A stretch of DNA of 64,000 nt from Clostridia bacterium (lineage in GTDB: Bacteria > Bacillota > Clostridia > Caldicoprobacterales > Caldicoprobacteraceae). A model generated the notes under the pieces. The model was not told the DNA's origin, searched no databases, and worked only from the letters and a program-made list of their open reading frames with translations. This document shows positions 26,491 through 36,548 of the stretch, piece by piece. The DNA lies in the NCBI GenBank assembly GCA_017577715.1, contig PKRC01000001.1:186001-250000 (forward strand). The letters run 5' to 3'. The stretch's first letter is position 1; the number at the start of each line of letters is the position of its first letter. The position numbers were made by a program, and so were the translations under genes.

Positions 26491-27435
26491 ATGCAGGTTA
26501 TATTCAATGAAAAAGATGATCATTCTCTAAGACATCCTGTAGTCCTGGCACTGGGTACATTTGATGGCATTCATAAGGGACATCAGGCCTTAATTAGGCG
26601 TTTAATAGAGCTAAAGCGACGTTATGGCTATACCACGATGGTATATACATTCAAGCGACATCCTTTGGGCTGCTTGCCACCTTACAAGGCACCGCCTCAA
26701 ATCATGAACCTCAACAAGAAGATACTGGAGTTCCACCGTATGGGCATAGACATTCTTGTCCTCAATGATTTCAACGAGGATTTTGCTCGTACTGCGCCTC
26801 GGGAATTCATACAGCAGCACTTACTTGAAAAATATGATGTGCGCTTTATTGTGGTGGGGTATAACTATCGCTTTGGCCATAATGGAAGTGGCGATACCCA
26901 GCTTTTAATGCAAATGGGTAAGGAAATGGGATTTAAAGTGGTGGTGGTGCCTCCTGTCAAAGTGGGAGGAAAGGTGGTTAGCAGCAGTTTAATTCGCGAG
27001 ACCATCCAACAGGGGGATGTGGCCGGGGCATGGCGGTATCTTGGGAGGCCTTATTCCATAAATGGCCGAATAGTCCGCGGAGCTGGGCGGGGTAAAAATC
27101 TGGGCTATCCCACTGCCAATCTGGATATCGGCCACAAACATATAGTAATCCCCAGATTTGGGGTGTACCTGACGCGCTGTAATCTTGAGGGACAATGGTT
27201 TTGGGGCGTCACCAATGTAGGCCAAAACCCCACCTTTGAACAGTCGGGATTACATATAGAAAGCTTTTTCCTGGATTATCGAGGTGGTGAACTGTACGGC
27301 AAGCGCGCCAGGCTGTATTTTTTGAAATACATAAGGGAGGAAAAGCGGTTTCCGTCGCAGGAGGAGTTGATACGCCAGATGGAACGCGATATATCTGTAG
27401 CTAAAAATCTCATTTACAAAAGGTGCAAGGTATGA
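26491..27435 (+). CDS. ribF: Bifunctional riboflavin kinase / FAD synthetase
   Basis: Converts riboflavin to FMN and FAD. 314 residues: N-terminal nucleotidyltransferase with LGTFDGIHKGHQALI (HxGH-type site) and VSSSLIRETI; C-terminal kinase domain with GRGKNLGYPTANL. RBS GGGGGAGG. Its 3' end contains the rpsO promoter. Confidence 0.96.
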   Translation: MQVIFNEKDDHSLRHPVVLALGTFDGIHKGHQALIRRLIELKRRYGYTTMVYTFKRHPLGCLPPYKAPPQIMNLNKKILEFHRMGIDILVLNDFNEDFARTAPREFIQQHLLEKYDVRFIVVGYNYRFGHNGSGDTQLLMQMGKEMGFKVVVVPPVKVGGKVVSSSLIRETIQQGDVAGAWRYLGRPYSINGRIVRGAGRGKNLGYPTANLDIGHKHIVIPRFGVYLTRCNLEGQWFWGVTNVGQNPTFEQSGLHIESFFLDYRGGELYGKRARLYFLKYIREEKRFPSQEELIRQMERDISVAKNLIYKRCKV

Positions 27436-27441
27436 TAAAAT
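27413..27441 (+). promoter_or_regulatory. Promoter for rpsO inside the end of ribF
   Basis: TTTACA (27413-27418), 17-nt spacer, TAAAAT (27436-27441). The roughly 90-nt leader that follows has complementary blocks (GCC and CTT ends of the segments at about 27452 and 27494) that could serve S15 autoregulation; the pairing is imperfect. Confidence 0.6.
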
Positions 27442-27540
27442 AATCTTTGGATTGCCAACCACTTCCTTGGTTTTACGTGCCTCCGGCGTAATACTAAGGT
27501 TGTGGCGGTTATATTGGAATGCAATGGAGGTGACGAAGGA

Positions 27541-27804
27541 ATGGACAAAGAACTTAAAAAGCAGATCATCGATGCCTATAAGCTCCATGAGAATGATACC
27601 GGATCTCCGGAAGTACAGATTGCCTTGCTTACTGAAAGGATCAATCATTTGACCGAGCATCTTAAGGTGCACAAGAAAGACCATCATTCTCGTAGAGGGC
27701 TTCTCATGATGGTAGGTAGGAGACGCGCTTTGCTCAATTACCTCATGAAGAAGGATGTGGAGCGGTACCGGGCTATTGTATCAAAGCTTAATTTGAGAAA
27801 ATAG
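27541..27804 (+). CDS. rpsO: 30S ribosomal protein S15
   Basis: Primary rRNA-binding protein of the 30S platform. 87 residues from ATG 27541: TGSPEVQIALLTERI and HKKDHHSRRGLLMMVGRRRALLNYL are diagnostic. An in-frame start 39 bp upstream would add non-family residues and is rejected. rpsO-pnp is a conserved pair. Confidence 0.97.
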   Translation: MDKELKKQIIDAYKLHENDTGSPEVQIALLTERINHLTEHLKVHKKDHHSRRGLLMMVGRRRALLNYLMKKDVERYRAIVSKLNLRK

Positions 27805-27815
27805 ATATGGAAGGT

Positions 27816-27840
27816 GGAGCGGGGATGCCCGCTCCATTGC
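27816..27840 (+). terminator. Hairpin after rpsO
   Basis: GGAGCGGG / CCCGCTCC, 8-bp GC-rich stem with a 4-nt loop, 12 bp after the rpsO stop. The following ATTGCTTATTA is a weak T tail, so it may act as a partial terminator or processing site in the rpsO-pnp gap. A second hairpin (ATGCTCC / GGAGCAT) lies near 27884-27907. No gene is seen in 27805-28034. Confidence 0.55.
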
Positions 27841-28034
27841 TTATTATGCATCTGTTTAATAATGGCAGCCGAGTTAAAGCATATGCTCCTTTATCTTCAT
27901 GGAGCATTTAGCTGGGAATGATGGTAAGAGTTGAGAAAATAAAATGGGATAAACCAAGCAAACTAAGTATAGTTTAATTTTGCATAAAACTTCTTACAGC
28001 CTAAACAATTTTAACGAAGAAAGGAGATGAATCC

Positions 28035-30218
28035 TTGGGAATGGAACACAGGATATATACCACAGAGGTTGCAGGCACCAAAATTACGGTTGAGGTAGGA
28101 AAGCTGGCTGAACAAGCTAATGGTGCTTGTACGGTACAGTGCGGCGACACCGTAGTGTTCGTATCTGCTACAGCGTCCGATGAACCCAGGGAAGGGATAG
28201 ACTTCTTCCCGCTTACCGTCGATTTCGAGGAAAAGCTGTACGCTGTAGGGCGTATCCCTGGTGGCTTTATCAAAAGGGAGGGTAAACCCACCGATAAGGC
28301 CATATTGACGGCCAGGCTGATCGACAGGCCCTTGAGGCCCTTGTTCCCTAAAGGATACCGTAACGACGTCCATGTGGTGGCCATGGCATTATCGGTAGAC
28401 CCCGACTATCCGCCCGATGTGTTTGCTATGCTGGGTTCCTCCATCGCGTTGAGTATCTCGGATATTCCCTTCCTTGGTCCCACTGGTTCGGTAGCTGTGG
28501 GAATGGTGGATGGGCAATTCATCATCAATCCCACCAGCCAGCAGAGGGAAAAGAGTAAGCTGCATCTTATCGTTTCAGGCACCAAAGACGCCATACTCAT
28601 GGTAGAGGCTGGAGCCAATGAAGTGACCGAGGCCGAGATGGTTGAGGCGATAATGTTTGCTCACCAGTATATCAAGCAGCTGGTGGAGTTCCAGGAAAGG
28701 ATCGTTCAAGAGGTTGGGAAGCCCAAACGGATAGGCCAGCTGTATGCGCCCGATCCCGAGGTTGAAGCGCAGGTAAGGGAATACGCTACCGAAAAGATAA
28801 GGGAAGCAGTCAAAACTGTCGACAAGCGGGAACGGGAGCAAAGGATGAGCGCTTTGCAAAAAGAAGTGCTAGAGCATTTTGCAGAAACCTTTCCTGAAAA
28901 GGAAGCCGATATCAAGGAAGTTATCAACATAATAACCAAAGAAGTGGTCCGCAACATGATACTCAAAGAGGGCATAAGGCCCGATGGAAGGGGTCCCAAG
29001 GACATCCGTCCTATACACTGCGAAGTGGGGCTGCTGCCGCGTACCCATGGTTCGGCGTTGTTCCAGCGTGGGCAGACTCAGGTGCTAACCACCTGTACGT
29101 TGGGGGCGCTGGGCGATGTACAGGTATTGGATGGGCTGTGGGAAGAGGACTTTAAACGCTACATGCATCATTACAACTTCCCGCCTTATAGCGTGGGCGA
29201 GGCGCGGCCAATGAGGGGACCGGGAAGGCGAGAGATAGGCCACGGCGCATTGGCAGAAAGGGCGCTGGAGCCTATGATTCCCAGCGAAGAAGAGTTCCCA
29301 TACACCATACGTTTGGTCTCAGAGGTTATGAGCTCCAATGGTTCCACGTCTCAGGCCAGCGTATGCGGAAGCACATTAGCCCTCATGGATGCTGGGGTAC
29401 CCATAAAAGCGCCGGTAGCTGGGATAGCAATGGGATTAATAAAGGACGACGAGACCGGTCAAGTGGTGATACTATCTGATATCCAGGGCTTGGAGGATGC
29501 TACAGGTGATATGGACTTCAAAGTGGCAGGTACTGCAAAAGGGATTACCGCAATACAGATGGACATTAAGATAATGGGCATTGACCGGTATATACTAGAA
29601 AAAGCTCTGGAACAGGCACGGGAAGGACGCCTATATATACTAGAGAAGATGTTGCAGGTCATCTCCGAGCCCAGAAAAGAGGTATCGCGTTTTGCGCCGA
29701 AGATCATATCCACTACCATTAGTCCTGACAAGATCAGAGACGTAATTGGCCCTGGCGGTAAGACCATCAACAAGATAATAAGCGAAACCAATGTAAAGAT
29801 AGATATACGCGAGGACGGAAGAATATATATTTACTCGCCCAACATAGAGGATGCTAGAAGAGCGCTGACAATGATAGAAAACATAACCAGGGATGTAGAA
29901 GTGGGGCAGATCTATTCCGGAAAAGTGCTGCGAATTACCGATTTTGGTGCCTTTGTCGAGATACTGCCGGGGAAGGAAGGCTTGGTCCACATATCCAAAC
30001 TAGCGCACGAAAGGGTCAGACGGGTTGAGGATGTAGTAAAGGTAGGCGATGAGATTACCGTTAAAGTGACGGATATCGATGAGTTAGGGCGCATCACCCT
30101 TTCAAGAAAGGATGTCTTACCACCTCCCCCAAAGAGCGAGGTGATAAAGCGAGGACCTCAACATCATCAGCGCAGAGCAGGTAGCACTCCTAATCCGATA
30201 AGGAGACACCATAAATAA
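28035..30218 (+). CDS. pnp: Polyribonucleotide nucleotidyltransferase
   Basis: 3'-5' phosphorolytic exoribonuclease. 727 residues: two RNase PH domains (GGFIKREGKPTDKAILTARLIDRPLRP in the first; MSSNGSTSQASVCGSTLALMDAG in the second), KH domain (IGPGGKTINKI) and S1 domain (about 622-690), then a short basic, His-rich tail. A TTG start at 28035 fits GGAG spacing of 8 bp; ATG 28041 is the alternative. Confidence 0.97.
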   Translation: MGMEHRIYTTEVAGTKITVEVGKLAEQANGACTVQCGDTVVFVSATASDEPREGIDFFPLTVDFEEKLYAVGRIPGGFIKREGKPTDKAILTARLIDRPLRPLFPKGYRNDVHVVAMALSVDPDYPPDVFAMLGSSIALSISDIPFLGPTGSVAVGMVDGQFIINPTSQQREKSKLHLIVSGTKDAILMVEAGANEVTEAEMVEAIMFAHQYIKQLVEFQERIVQEVGKPKRIGQLYAPDPEVEAQVREYATEKIREAVKTVDKREREQRMSALQKEVLEHFAETFPEKEADIKEVINIITKEVVRNMILKEGIRPDGRGPKDIRPIHCEVGLLPRTHGSALFQRGQTQVLTTCTLGALGDVQVLDGLWEEDFKRYMHHYNFPPYSVGEARPMRGPGRREIGHGALAERALEPMIPSEEEFPYTIRLVSEVMSSNGSTSQASVCGSTLALMDAGVPIKAPVAGIAMGLIKDDETGQVVILSDIQGLEDATGDMDFKVAGTAKGITAIQMDIKIMGIDRYILEKALEQAREGRLYILEKMLQVISEPRKEVSRFAPKIISTTISPDKIRDVIGPGGKTINKIISETNVKIDIREDGRIYIYSPNIEDARRALTMIENITRDVEVGQIYSGKVLRITDFGAFVEILPGKEGLVHISKLAHERVRRVEDVVKVGDEITVKVTDIDELGRITLSRKDVLPPPPKSEVIKRGPQHHQRRAGSTPNPIRRHHK

Positions 30219-30261
30219 AACATAAACTGTTAAAAACAGTTTATGTTTTATTTATTTTTAT
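30215..30261 (+). terminator. Strong terminator after pnp
   Basis: 17-bp perfect stem ATAAAACATAAACTGTT with its complement, 3-nt A loop, then TTATTTTTAT. It begins inside the last codons of pnp. Confidence 0.9.
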
Positions 30262-30326
30262 CATATATCTTTTCACCCGTTGAATACTTATTAATGGAAT
30301 ATTTTATTCAGGGGTGAAAAGATTTT

Positions 30327-31037
30327 ATGATCATCGTCTTGAGGAAAAGAACGCTTGTACTATGCTTTGCAGCAGTTGTGCTGGTAATGTTCATCTTATA
30401 TTCAGGCCGCGGTGAGTCGCTTTACGTGCTTAATTATCTATCGTCAGGAAATCCGATATATAAAGGTGATGCATCACAACCGAGAGTAGCCTTTGAATGT
30501 AACGTGGTATGGGGGACCGAATATTTGCCCGCAATGCTCGATATATTCAAGCAACATGGCATAAAGATCACCTTTTTTATAGGGGGACAATGGGCTGAGG
30601 GAAATCCCGAACTGCTCAAGAGGATAGTACAGGAAGGGCATGAACTGGGTAACCACGGTTATAGCCATAAGTACCACAGCAAGCTCACCCTAGAACAAAA
30701 TCGCCAGGAGATAATGAAGGCTGAGGAAGTCATAGAAAGGATAACGGGCGTTAAGACCCGCCTTTTTGCACCCCCTTATGGTGATTTCAACCGTACCACA
30801 TTACAGGCTGCTCAGTCCCTGGGATACAAGACCATAATGTGGAGCATTGATACCATTGATTGGAGAGGCGACGGGGTGGACAGCATAATCAAGAGGGTGT
30901 TTAAAAATCCCCACAACGGCGCTTTCATCTTGATGCATCCCACCGAAGATACTGTAAAGGCGCTGCCGGTTATCATAAGCGGCCTTCGCCAGAGAGGTTA
31001 CGAGATCGTACGTATATCCGACTTACTGGATGAATAA
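30327..31037 (+). CDS. ylxY: YlxY-type polysaccharide deacetylase-like protein, catalytic Asp motif missing
   Basis: 236 residues: N-terminal membrane anchor (about 9-25), then a NodB-fold domain. The usual TFDD motif is replaced by AFECNVVWG, so the catalytic Asp pair is absent. The His motif (HELGNHGYSHKYHSK) and RLFAPPYG are kept. Position after pnp and before the M16 peptidase matches Bacillus ylxY, a sporulation-linked gene. Likely extracytoplasmic. It may bind rather than hydrolyse glycan, or use a different mechanism. Confidence 0.85.
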   Translation: MIIVLRKRTLVLCFAAVVLVMFILYSGRGESLYVLNYLSSGNPIYKGDASQPRVAFECNVVWGTEYLPAMLDIFKQHGIKITFFIGGQWAEGNPELLKRIVQEGHELGNHGYSHKYHSKLTLEQNRQEIMKAEEVIERITGVKTRLFAPPYGDFNRTTLQAAQSLGYKTIMWSIDTIDWRGDGVDSIIKRVFKNPHNGAFILMHPTEDTVKALPVIISGLRQRGYEIVRISDLLDE

Positions 31038-31112
31038 AAACCGTATAGAAGAACCTCTGGTATTTTTGATAAAATACTCTAAAAAGAAAGTTAAATGGGA
31101 AAGGTGAAATGG

Positions 31113-32378
31113 ATGTATAAGAGGTATCAACTCGACAATGGGATACGAGTCATAACAGAAGAGATTCCCCATTTCCGTTCTGTGTCCATAGGCATATGGT
31201 TTGCGTCAGGATCCATTTATGAGGATTTTGAAAACAGCGGAATACCTCATTTTATAGAGCACATGCTCTTTAAAGGCACCAAAAACCGCTCTGCCAAACA
31301 GATTGCCCAGGCCATGGATGCTGTGGGAGGGCAGCTCAACGCCTTTACTGCAAAGGAATGTACCTGCTATTACAGCAACGTAATCGATGAGCACCTGCCT
31401 CGAGCCATAGACGTCCTATCGGATATGGTCATCAATTCATTGCTGGACCCGGTTGAGCTGGAAAAAGAAAAGGGCGTGGTGCTGGAGGAGATACTGATGT
31501 ATGAAGATTCACCAGAGGACCTAGCCCATGACCTATTGGTTGAAGCCCTGGTAGGCAGGCATCCGCTGGCCAATTCTATATTGGGAAGCCAGGAGTTTAT
31601 ACTTGGTCTCAACCGAGAAAAGCTGCTTTCTTTTCTGGATAGGAAATATTTGCCCCAAAACGCCGTAATATCCATAGCCGGCAACTTCGATGAAGGGCAG
31701 CTCATAGATTTGTTGGGCACATTCTTTGGCGATTGGAAGAAGCAGTCAGATTATAATGTTGGACAAGCTATCGTTCCTCCGCCATTTTACCAGTCAAAGA
31801 ACCTCTTCAAATGGAAGGATATAGAGCAGGTACACCTGTGCATCGGGTATCCGGGAGTTCCGCTGGGACATGACGATGTGTATCCCCTCATGATATTCAA
31901 CAACCTCCTGGGAGGGGGCATGAGCTCGCGGCTTTTCCAGAACATAAGGGAGGATAAGGGGCTAGTATATTCCGTCATGTCGTATCCGTCCTTTTACACC
32001 TGCGGAGGCCTGTTTACCATCTATGCCAGCATGAAGCCTTCGCAGGCAAAAAGGGTGGCAGATTTGATCATGGAGGAAATACGAAAGATCAGGGTGGAAG
32101 GCATTTCTAACGATGAGTTCGATACCGCCAAGCAGCAACTGAAAGGCAACTACATTTTGGGGATGGAGAGCAGCAATAGCAGGATGAACGCCATAGGGAG
32201 GGCAGAGTTACTCTTAGGAGTGGTTAGGACGCCGGAAGAGGTCCTCGCCAAGATTGAAAATGTCACAATGGATGATGTGATGAGGGTGGTAGACCGGGTC
32301 CTATTGCCCGATACCATGGCCATTGCGGTGGTGGGCCGTGAAAACGTGCTGAACGGCACCGCTTATAATGGCGCTTGA
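31113..32378 (+). CDS. mlpA: M16 family zinc peptidase (MlpA/YmxG-like)
   Basis: 421-residue pitrilysin-family peptidase. Inverted zinc motif HFIEH (HxxEH) followed by the distal Glu in EKEKGVVLEEI. C-terminal half is the inactive-like partner domain with GGGMSSRLFQNIREDKGLVYS. ATG 31113 has AAGGTG at 6 bp; an ATG six codons upstream is possible. pnp-ylxY-mlpA is the Bacillus order. Confidence 0.92.
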   Translation: MYKRYQLDNGIRVITEEIPHFRSVSIGIWFASGSIYEDFENSGIPHFIEHMLFKGTKNRSAKQIAQAMDAVGGQLNAFTAKECTCYYSNVIDEHLPRAIDVLSDMVINSLLDPVELEKEKGVVLEEILMYEDSPEDLAHDLLVEALVGRHPLANSILGSQEFILGLNREKLLSFLDRKYLPQNAVISIAGNFDEGQLIDLLGTFFGDWKKQSDYNVGQAIVPPPFYQSKNLFKWKDIEQVHLCIGYPGVPLGHDDVYPLMIFNNLLGGGMSSRLFQNIREDKGLVYSVMSYPSFYTCGGLFTIYASMKPSQAKRVADLIMEEIRKIRVEGISNDEFDTAKQQLKGNYILGMESSNSRMNAIGRAELLLGVVRTPEEVLAKIENVTMDDVMRVVDRVLLPDTMAIAVVGRENVLNGTAYNGA

Positions 32379-32387
32379 TGTTGTAAC

Positions 32388-32416
32388 TTGCATAAAGTGT
32401 GGTGCCAGGATATAAT
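32388..32416 (+). promoter_or_regulatory. Sigma-A promoter for miaB-mutS-mutL
   Basis: TTGCAT (32388-32393), 17-nt spacer, TATAAT (32411-32416), directly after the M16 gene. Same -35, spacer length and -10 as the rimP promoter. Confidence 0.82.
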
Positions 32417-32457
32417 AATCAATGAAATGCAAATAGGAAATGCAAAGGGAGGCAAAA

Positions 32458-33840
32458 ATGACGATACAGGAGCAACAAATGGATTACATCGAGGCTGTAA
32501 AGCAGCTAATAGGCGACAAGAACCTTAAATACCATATAGTGACATATGGCTGCCAGATGAACGTCCATGATTCCGAAAAGCTAGCTGGCATGTTGCTTGA
32601 AATGGGGTATCAGGAGACTCCCACTATCGAAGAAGCCGACCTCATACTATTCAATACCTGCTGCGTGCGAGAGCATGCCGAACAGAGAGTGTACGGAAAT
32701 GTAGGGATGCTTCAACCATACAAGCGCAAAAAACCCAATATGATCATTGGTGTCTGCGGTTGCATGATGCAGCAGAAAGGGGCAGCCGATGAGCTCATTG
32801 AGAAATTCCCCTTTGTGGATCTGGTATTTGGTACCCATAACCTGCACCATTTTCCCAAGCTGCTGTACCAAGCCCTGTCGGCAGGGCATTCGGTCGTGGA
32901 AGTGCTGGATGAGGAAGGGGGAATCATAGAGGGCTTAAGGCCCCATAGAGCTGATGGCATATCGGCTTATGTCACCATAATGTACGGCTGCAACAACTTT
33001 TGTACTTATTGCATCGTTCCCTATGTTCGCGGCCGCGAGAGGAGCCGAAGGCCGCAGGATATACTGGATGAAGTCAGGGAATTGGCGCAGCAGGGCTATA
33101 AGGAAATCACCCTGCTGGGACAAAACGTCAATTCCTACGGCAAGGACCTGGGAGGCGAGTACCTCTTCCCCGACCTGTTGAGGGATGTGAATAAAATCGA
33201 CGGCATTGAAAGGATCAGGTTTGTAACCTCCCATCCCAAGGACCTGTCCCAGGCCCTAATAGATGCCATGGCTGAGTGCGAGAAGGTGTGCGAGCACATT
33301 CACCTGCCCCTGCAGGCTGGAAGCGATCGCATACTTCACAAGATGAACAGGAAGTATACCAGGGATGATTACCTCAAGCTGGTGGAGAGGCTTCGAGATA
33401 GGATTCCCGACATAGCCATTACCACCGACCTGATAGTGGGTTTTCCAGGGGAGACTGAAGAGGACTTCCAAGACACCCTTGATATGGTGAGAAGGGTGCA
33501 GTACGATTCGGCCTACATGTTCATGTACTCTCCGCGAAGGGGTACTCCTGCTGCTGCCATGCCCGACCAGGTGGACCAAGAGGTCAAAAAAGATCGGCTC
33601 AATAGGCTCATAGAGCTGCAGACCGAAATAAGCAAGGCCAAGAATCAGCAGTATTTGGACAGGGTTGTGGAGGTGTTGGTAGAAGGCGTAAGCAAAAATA
33701 ACCCTGCAAAGCTGGCGGGTAGGACGAGAACCAATAAGCTGGTGCATTTTGAGGGGGATGAGGGGCTGACGGGACAGCTTGTAAACGTTAAGATCACGCT
33801 CCCCAAAGCCTGGACGCTGGATGGAGTTTTGGTGCGATAA
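32458..33840 (+). CDS. miaB: tRNA-2-methylthio-N6-dimethylallyladenosine synthase
   Basis: Radical SAM methylthiotransferase acting on i6A37 of tRNA. 460 residues from ATG 32458 (AAGGGAGG 5 bp upstream). N-terminal cluster Cys in YGCQMN, NTCCVRE and GVCGCM; radical SAM CxxxCxxC in GCNNFCTYCIVP; C-terminal TRAM domain. miaA, which makes its substrate, lies in the same operon after mutL. Confidence 0.96.
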   Translation: MTIQEQQMDYIEAVKQLIGDKNLKYHIVTYGCQMNVHDSEKLAGMLLEMGYQETPTIEEADLILFNTCCVREHAEQRVYGNVGMLQPYKRKKPNMIIGVCGCMMQQKGAADELIEKFPFVDLVFGTHNLHHFPKLLYQALSAGHSVVEVLDEEGGIIEGLRPHRADGISAYVTIMYGCNNFCTYCIVPYVRGRERSRRPQDILDEVRELAQQGYKEITLLGQNVNSYGKDLGGEYLFPDLLRDVNKIDGIERIRFVTSHPKDLSQALIDAMAECEKVCEHIHLPLQAGSDRILHKMNRKYTRDDYLKLVERLRDRIPDIAITTDLIVGFPGETEEDFQDTLDMVRRVQYDSAYMFMYSPRRGTPAAAMPDQVDQEVKKDRLNRLIELQTEISKAKNQQYLDRVVEVLVEGVSKNNPAKLAGRTRTNKLVHFEGDEGLTGQLVNVKITLPKAWTLDGVLVR

Positions 33841-33909
33841 TGCATTAAAGCATTGGCCGTAGCGACGATGGTTGAAAGGGATTACGCGGTTTATGATGGG
33901 GGGTTTTAT

Positions 33910-36537
33910 ATGGCTGGGTTTACTCCCATGATGCAACAGTACTTGAAAATCAAAGAGCAGTATAAAGACGCTCTTCTTTTTTTTAGGCTGGGGGATTTTT
34001 ACGAGCTGTTCTTTGAGGATGCTGTGATAGCCTCGAGGGAGCTGGAAATAGCCCTGACCGGAAGGGATTGCGGCTTAGAGGAGCGCGCTCCCATGTGTGG
34101 CGTTCCCTATCACTCGGTGGAGAGCTATATAGCTAGACTAATCGAAAAGGGATATAAAATCGCCATATGCGAGCAGATGCAGGATCCGAAAGAGGCCAAA
34201 GGCCTGGTGGAACGGCAGGTAGTAAGGGTAATAACGCCTGGTACGGTACTGGAAGACTCCATGCTGGAGGAAAAGAGCAATAATTATCTGGTATCCATAT
34301 TCAAGGACGGGCAAAATTTCGGATTTTCCATAGTCGACGTGTCCACCGGCGAATTCTACGTCAGCCAGATCACCGGACAAGACGCTCAAGCTAAATTGTT
34401 GGACGAGCTGTCTAGAGTGGCTCCCAGGGAGATATTGATAAACCAGAGCGCCGAGCTTGATCAGCAGCTGTTGAGCACGCTAAAGGAGCGGTTTTCGTGC
34501 TTTATCACCCTTTATCACGAGTGGGCTTATAGCTATAATTCGGCATACCAAAAGCTTATACAGCACTTTTCGGTGCATTCCCTGGAAGGGTTTGGCTGTC
34601 AGAATATGAGCTACGGCATCTGCGCAGCCGGCGCGCTGATGGAGTACCTGACCGAGACACAAAAAGGCACCTTAAGCCATATAACCCGGATTAAGCCCTA
34701 TTACCTTGAATCCTACATGGTGCTGGACGCGGCTACCAGAAGAAACCTCGAGCTTACAGAGACCATACGTGGAAGGGACAAAAGGGGCTCGCTGCTGTGG
34801 CTGCTTGACAAGACCAACACTGCCATGGGCGGCCGGCTCATGAGGAAATGGATACAGCAGCCCCTGGTAAAAAAGGAAGAGATAGAGTATAGGTTGGATG
34901 GCGTGGAAGAGCTTTGCACCAATAGGATTCTGCTGGATGACCTGTGCGATAAGTTCAAGCGCGTCTATGACCTTGAGAGGCTGATGGCGCGTATATCTTA
35001 CGGAACCGCCAATGCTCGAGACCTTCTCTCTTTAAAGCAGTCGATTAGGAATCTGCCTGATATAAAAAAGCTGCTTCAGCACTGCAAGTCGGCCATCCTC
35101 AAAGACGCATACCTCAACCTGGATACCTTGGATGACGTATATAGCCTTATTGAGGAGTCCATTGCCGAAGATCCTCCCCCCACTATAAAAGAGGGCAATA
35201 TAATAAAGGAAGGGTACAATGCACAGCTTGACCAGTATCGGAGGGCCATGCGGGAGGGAAAGGAGTGGATCGCCTCTCTTGAGCAGAAGGAAAGGGAGAG
35301 AACCGGAATAAAGAACCTGAAGGTGGGCTTCAATAAGGTTTTTGGCTACTATATAGAGGTGACCAAGTCATATTACGACATGGTGCCCAAGGACTATATA
35401 CGCAAACAAACCCTAGCCAATGCCGAGCGATATATCACTCCCGAACTCAAGGAAATGGAAGATGCCATTTTGGGCGCTGAAGAAAAAAGCGTTAAGCTGG
35501 AATACCAGCTCTTCCTGAAAATAAGGGAAGAGGTCGCCAAGCATGTAGACAGGATACAGTCTGCTGCACAGATAATCTCCACACTGGACGTTCTGTGTTC
35601 GCTGGCTAGGGTGGCTATAGAGAACGATTATGTGCGTCCCCAGATTGCTACCGATGGAATTATCTCCATAAAGGACGGGCGGCACCCCGTAGTGGAAAAG
35701 ACCCTGTCGGGCAGCATGTTTGTGCCCAATGACACATATCTGGATAAAGCAGACCATCGCCTGATAATAATTACCGGCCCCAATATGGCGGGGAAGAGCA
35801 CTTACATGAGGCAGGTGGCTCTCATAGTGCTCATGGCACAGATAGGCAGCTTTGTCCCTGCCCGTGAGGCCAAAATCGGCATAGTGGATAGGATATTTAC
35901 CCGCATAGGGGCATCGGACGATCTGGCTGCCGGTCAAAGCACCTTTATGGTGGAGATGAACGAGGTGGCCAACATACTGCACAACGCTACCCCGGACAGC
36001 CTGCTCATCCTGGATGAGATAGGCCGGGGGACCAGCACCTTCGATGGCCTCAGCATCGCGTGGGCAGTAATAGAATATATCTGCACGCAGAAGTCCCTGG
36101 GCTGCAAAACGCTGTTTGCCACCCATTACCACGAGCTCACCGAACTGGAAGGCAAGCTGCCTGGAGTTAAAAATTACTGCGTGTCAGTCAAGGAGCAGGG
36201 GGACAACATCATATTCTTAAGAAAGATTGTAAGGGGCGGCTCTGACAAGAGCTTTGGGATACAGGTGGCCAGGCTGGCCGGCCTGCCCGAACCGGTCATC
36301 GAAAGGGCCAAGGCCATATTGGCTCAGCTTGAGGAATCCGACATCGCCAAGAAAACTTCAGCTGCCACTTCTTCTTATGTAGCCGAGAAAAAGCCTATGG
36401 GAGAACAGCTTTCATTTTTCATCCCTAGGCCATCGGAGATAGAGGAGGAGCTTAAGACCATCGATGTATTGAACATTACCCCCATTGAGGCCATGAACAT
36501 CCTGTATCGCCTTGTTCAAAAGGCTAAACAGCAATAG
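33910..36537 (+). CDS. mutS: DNA mismatch repair protein MutS
   Basis: Recognises mismatches and recruits MutL. 875 residues from ATG 33910, preceded by GATGGGGGG; starts further upstream (TTG 33853, ATG 33868) lack good sites and add non-family residues. Mismatch-binding FFRLGDFYELFFEDA, Walker A GPNMAGKSTYMRQ (about 622), Walker B LLILDEIGRGTSTFDGLS and the ABC-type ATPase end are present. Confidence 0.96.
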   Translation: MAGFTPMMQQYLKIKEQYKDALLFFRLGDFYELFFEDAVIASRELEIALTGRDCGLEERAPMCGVPYHSVESYIARLIEKGYKIAICEQMQDPKEAKGLVERQVVRVITPGTVLEDSMLEEKSNNYLVSIFKDGQNFGFSIVDVSTGEFYVSQITGQDAQAKLLDELSRVAPREILINQSAELDQQLLSTLKERFSCFITLYHEWAYSYNSAYQKLIQHFSVHSLEGFGCQNMSYGICAAGALMEYLTETQKGTLSHITRIKPYYLESYMVLDAATRRNLELTETIRGRDKRGSLLWLLDKTNTAMGGRLMRKWIQQPLVKKEEIEYRLDGVEELCTNRILLDDLCDKFKRVYDLERLMARISYGTANARDLLSLKQSIRNLPDIKKLLQHCKSAILKDAYLNLDTLDDVYSLIEESIAEDPPPTIKEGNIIKEGYNAQLDQYRRAMREGKEWIASLEQKERERTGIKNLKVGFNKVFGYYIEVTKSYYDMVPKDYIRKQTLANAERYITPELKEMEDAILGAEEKSVKLEYQLFLKIREEVAKHVDRIQSAAQIISTLDVLCSLARVAIENDYVRPQIATDGIISIKDGRHPVVEKTLSGSMFVPNDTYLDKADHRLIIITGPNMAGKSTYMRQVALIVLMAQIGSFVPAREAKIGIVDRIFTRIGASDDLAAGQSTFMVEMNEVANILHNATPDSLLILDEIGRGTSTFDGLSIAWAVIEYICTQKSLGCKTLFATHYHELTELEGKLPGVKNYCVSVKEQGDNIIFLRKIVRGGSDKSFGIQVARLAGLPEPVIERAKAILAQLEESDIAKKTSAATSSYVAEKKPMGEQLSFFIPRPSEIEEELKTIDVLNITPIEAMNILYRLVQKAKQQ

Positions 36538-36548
36538 GAGGGGATCCT

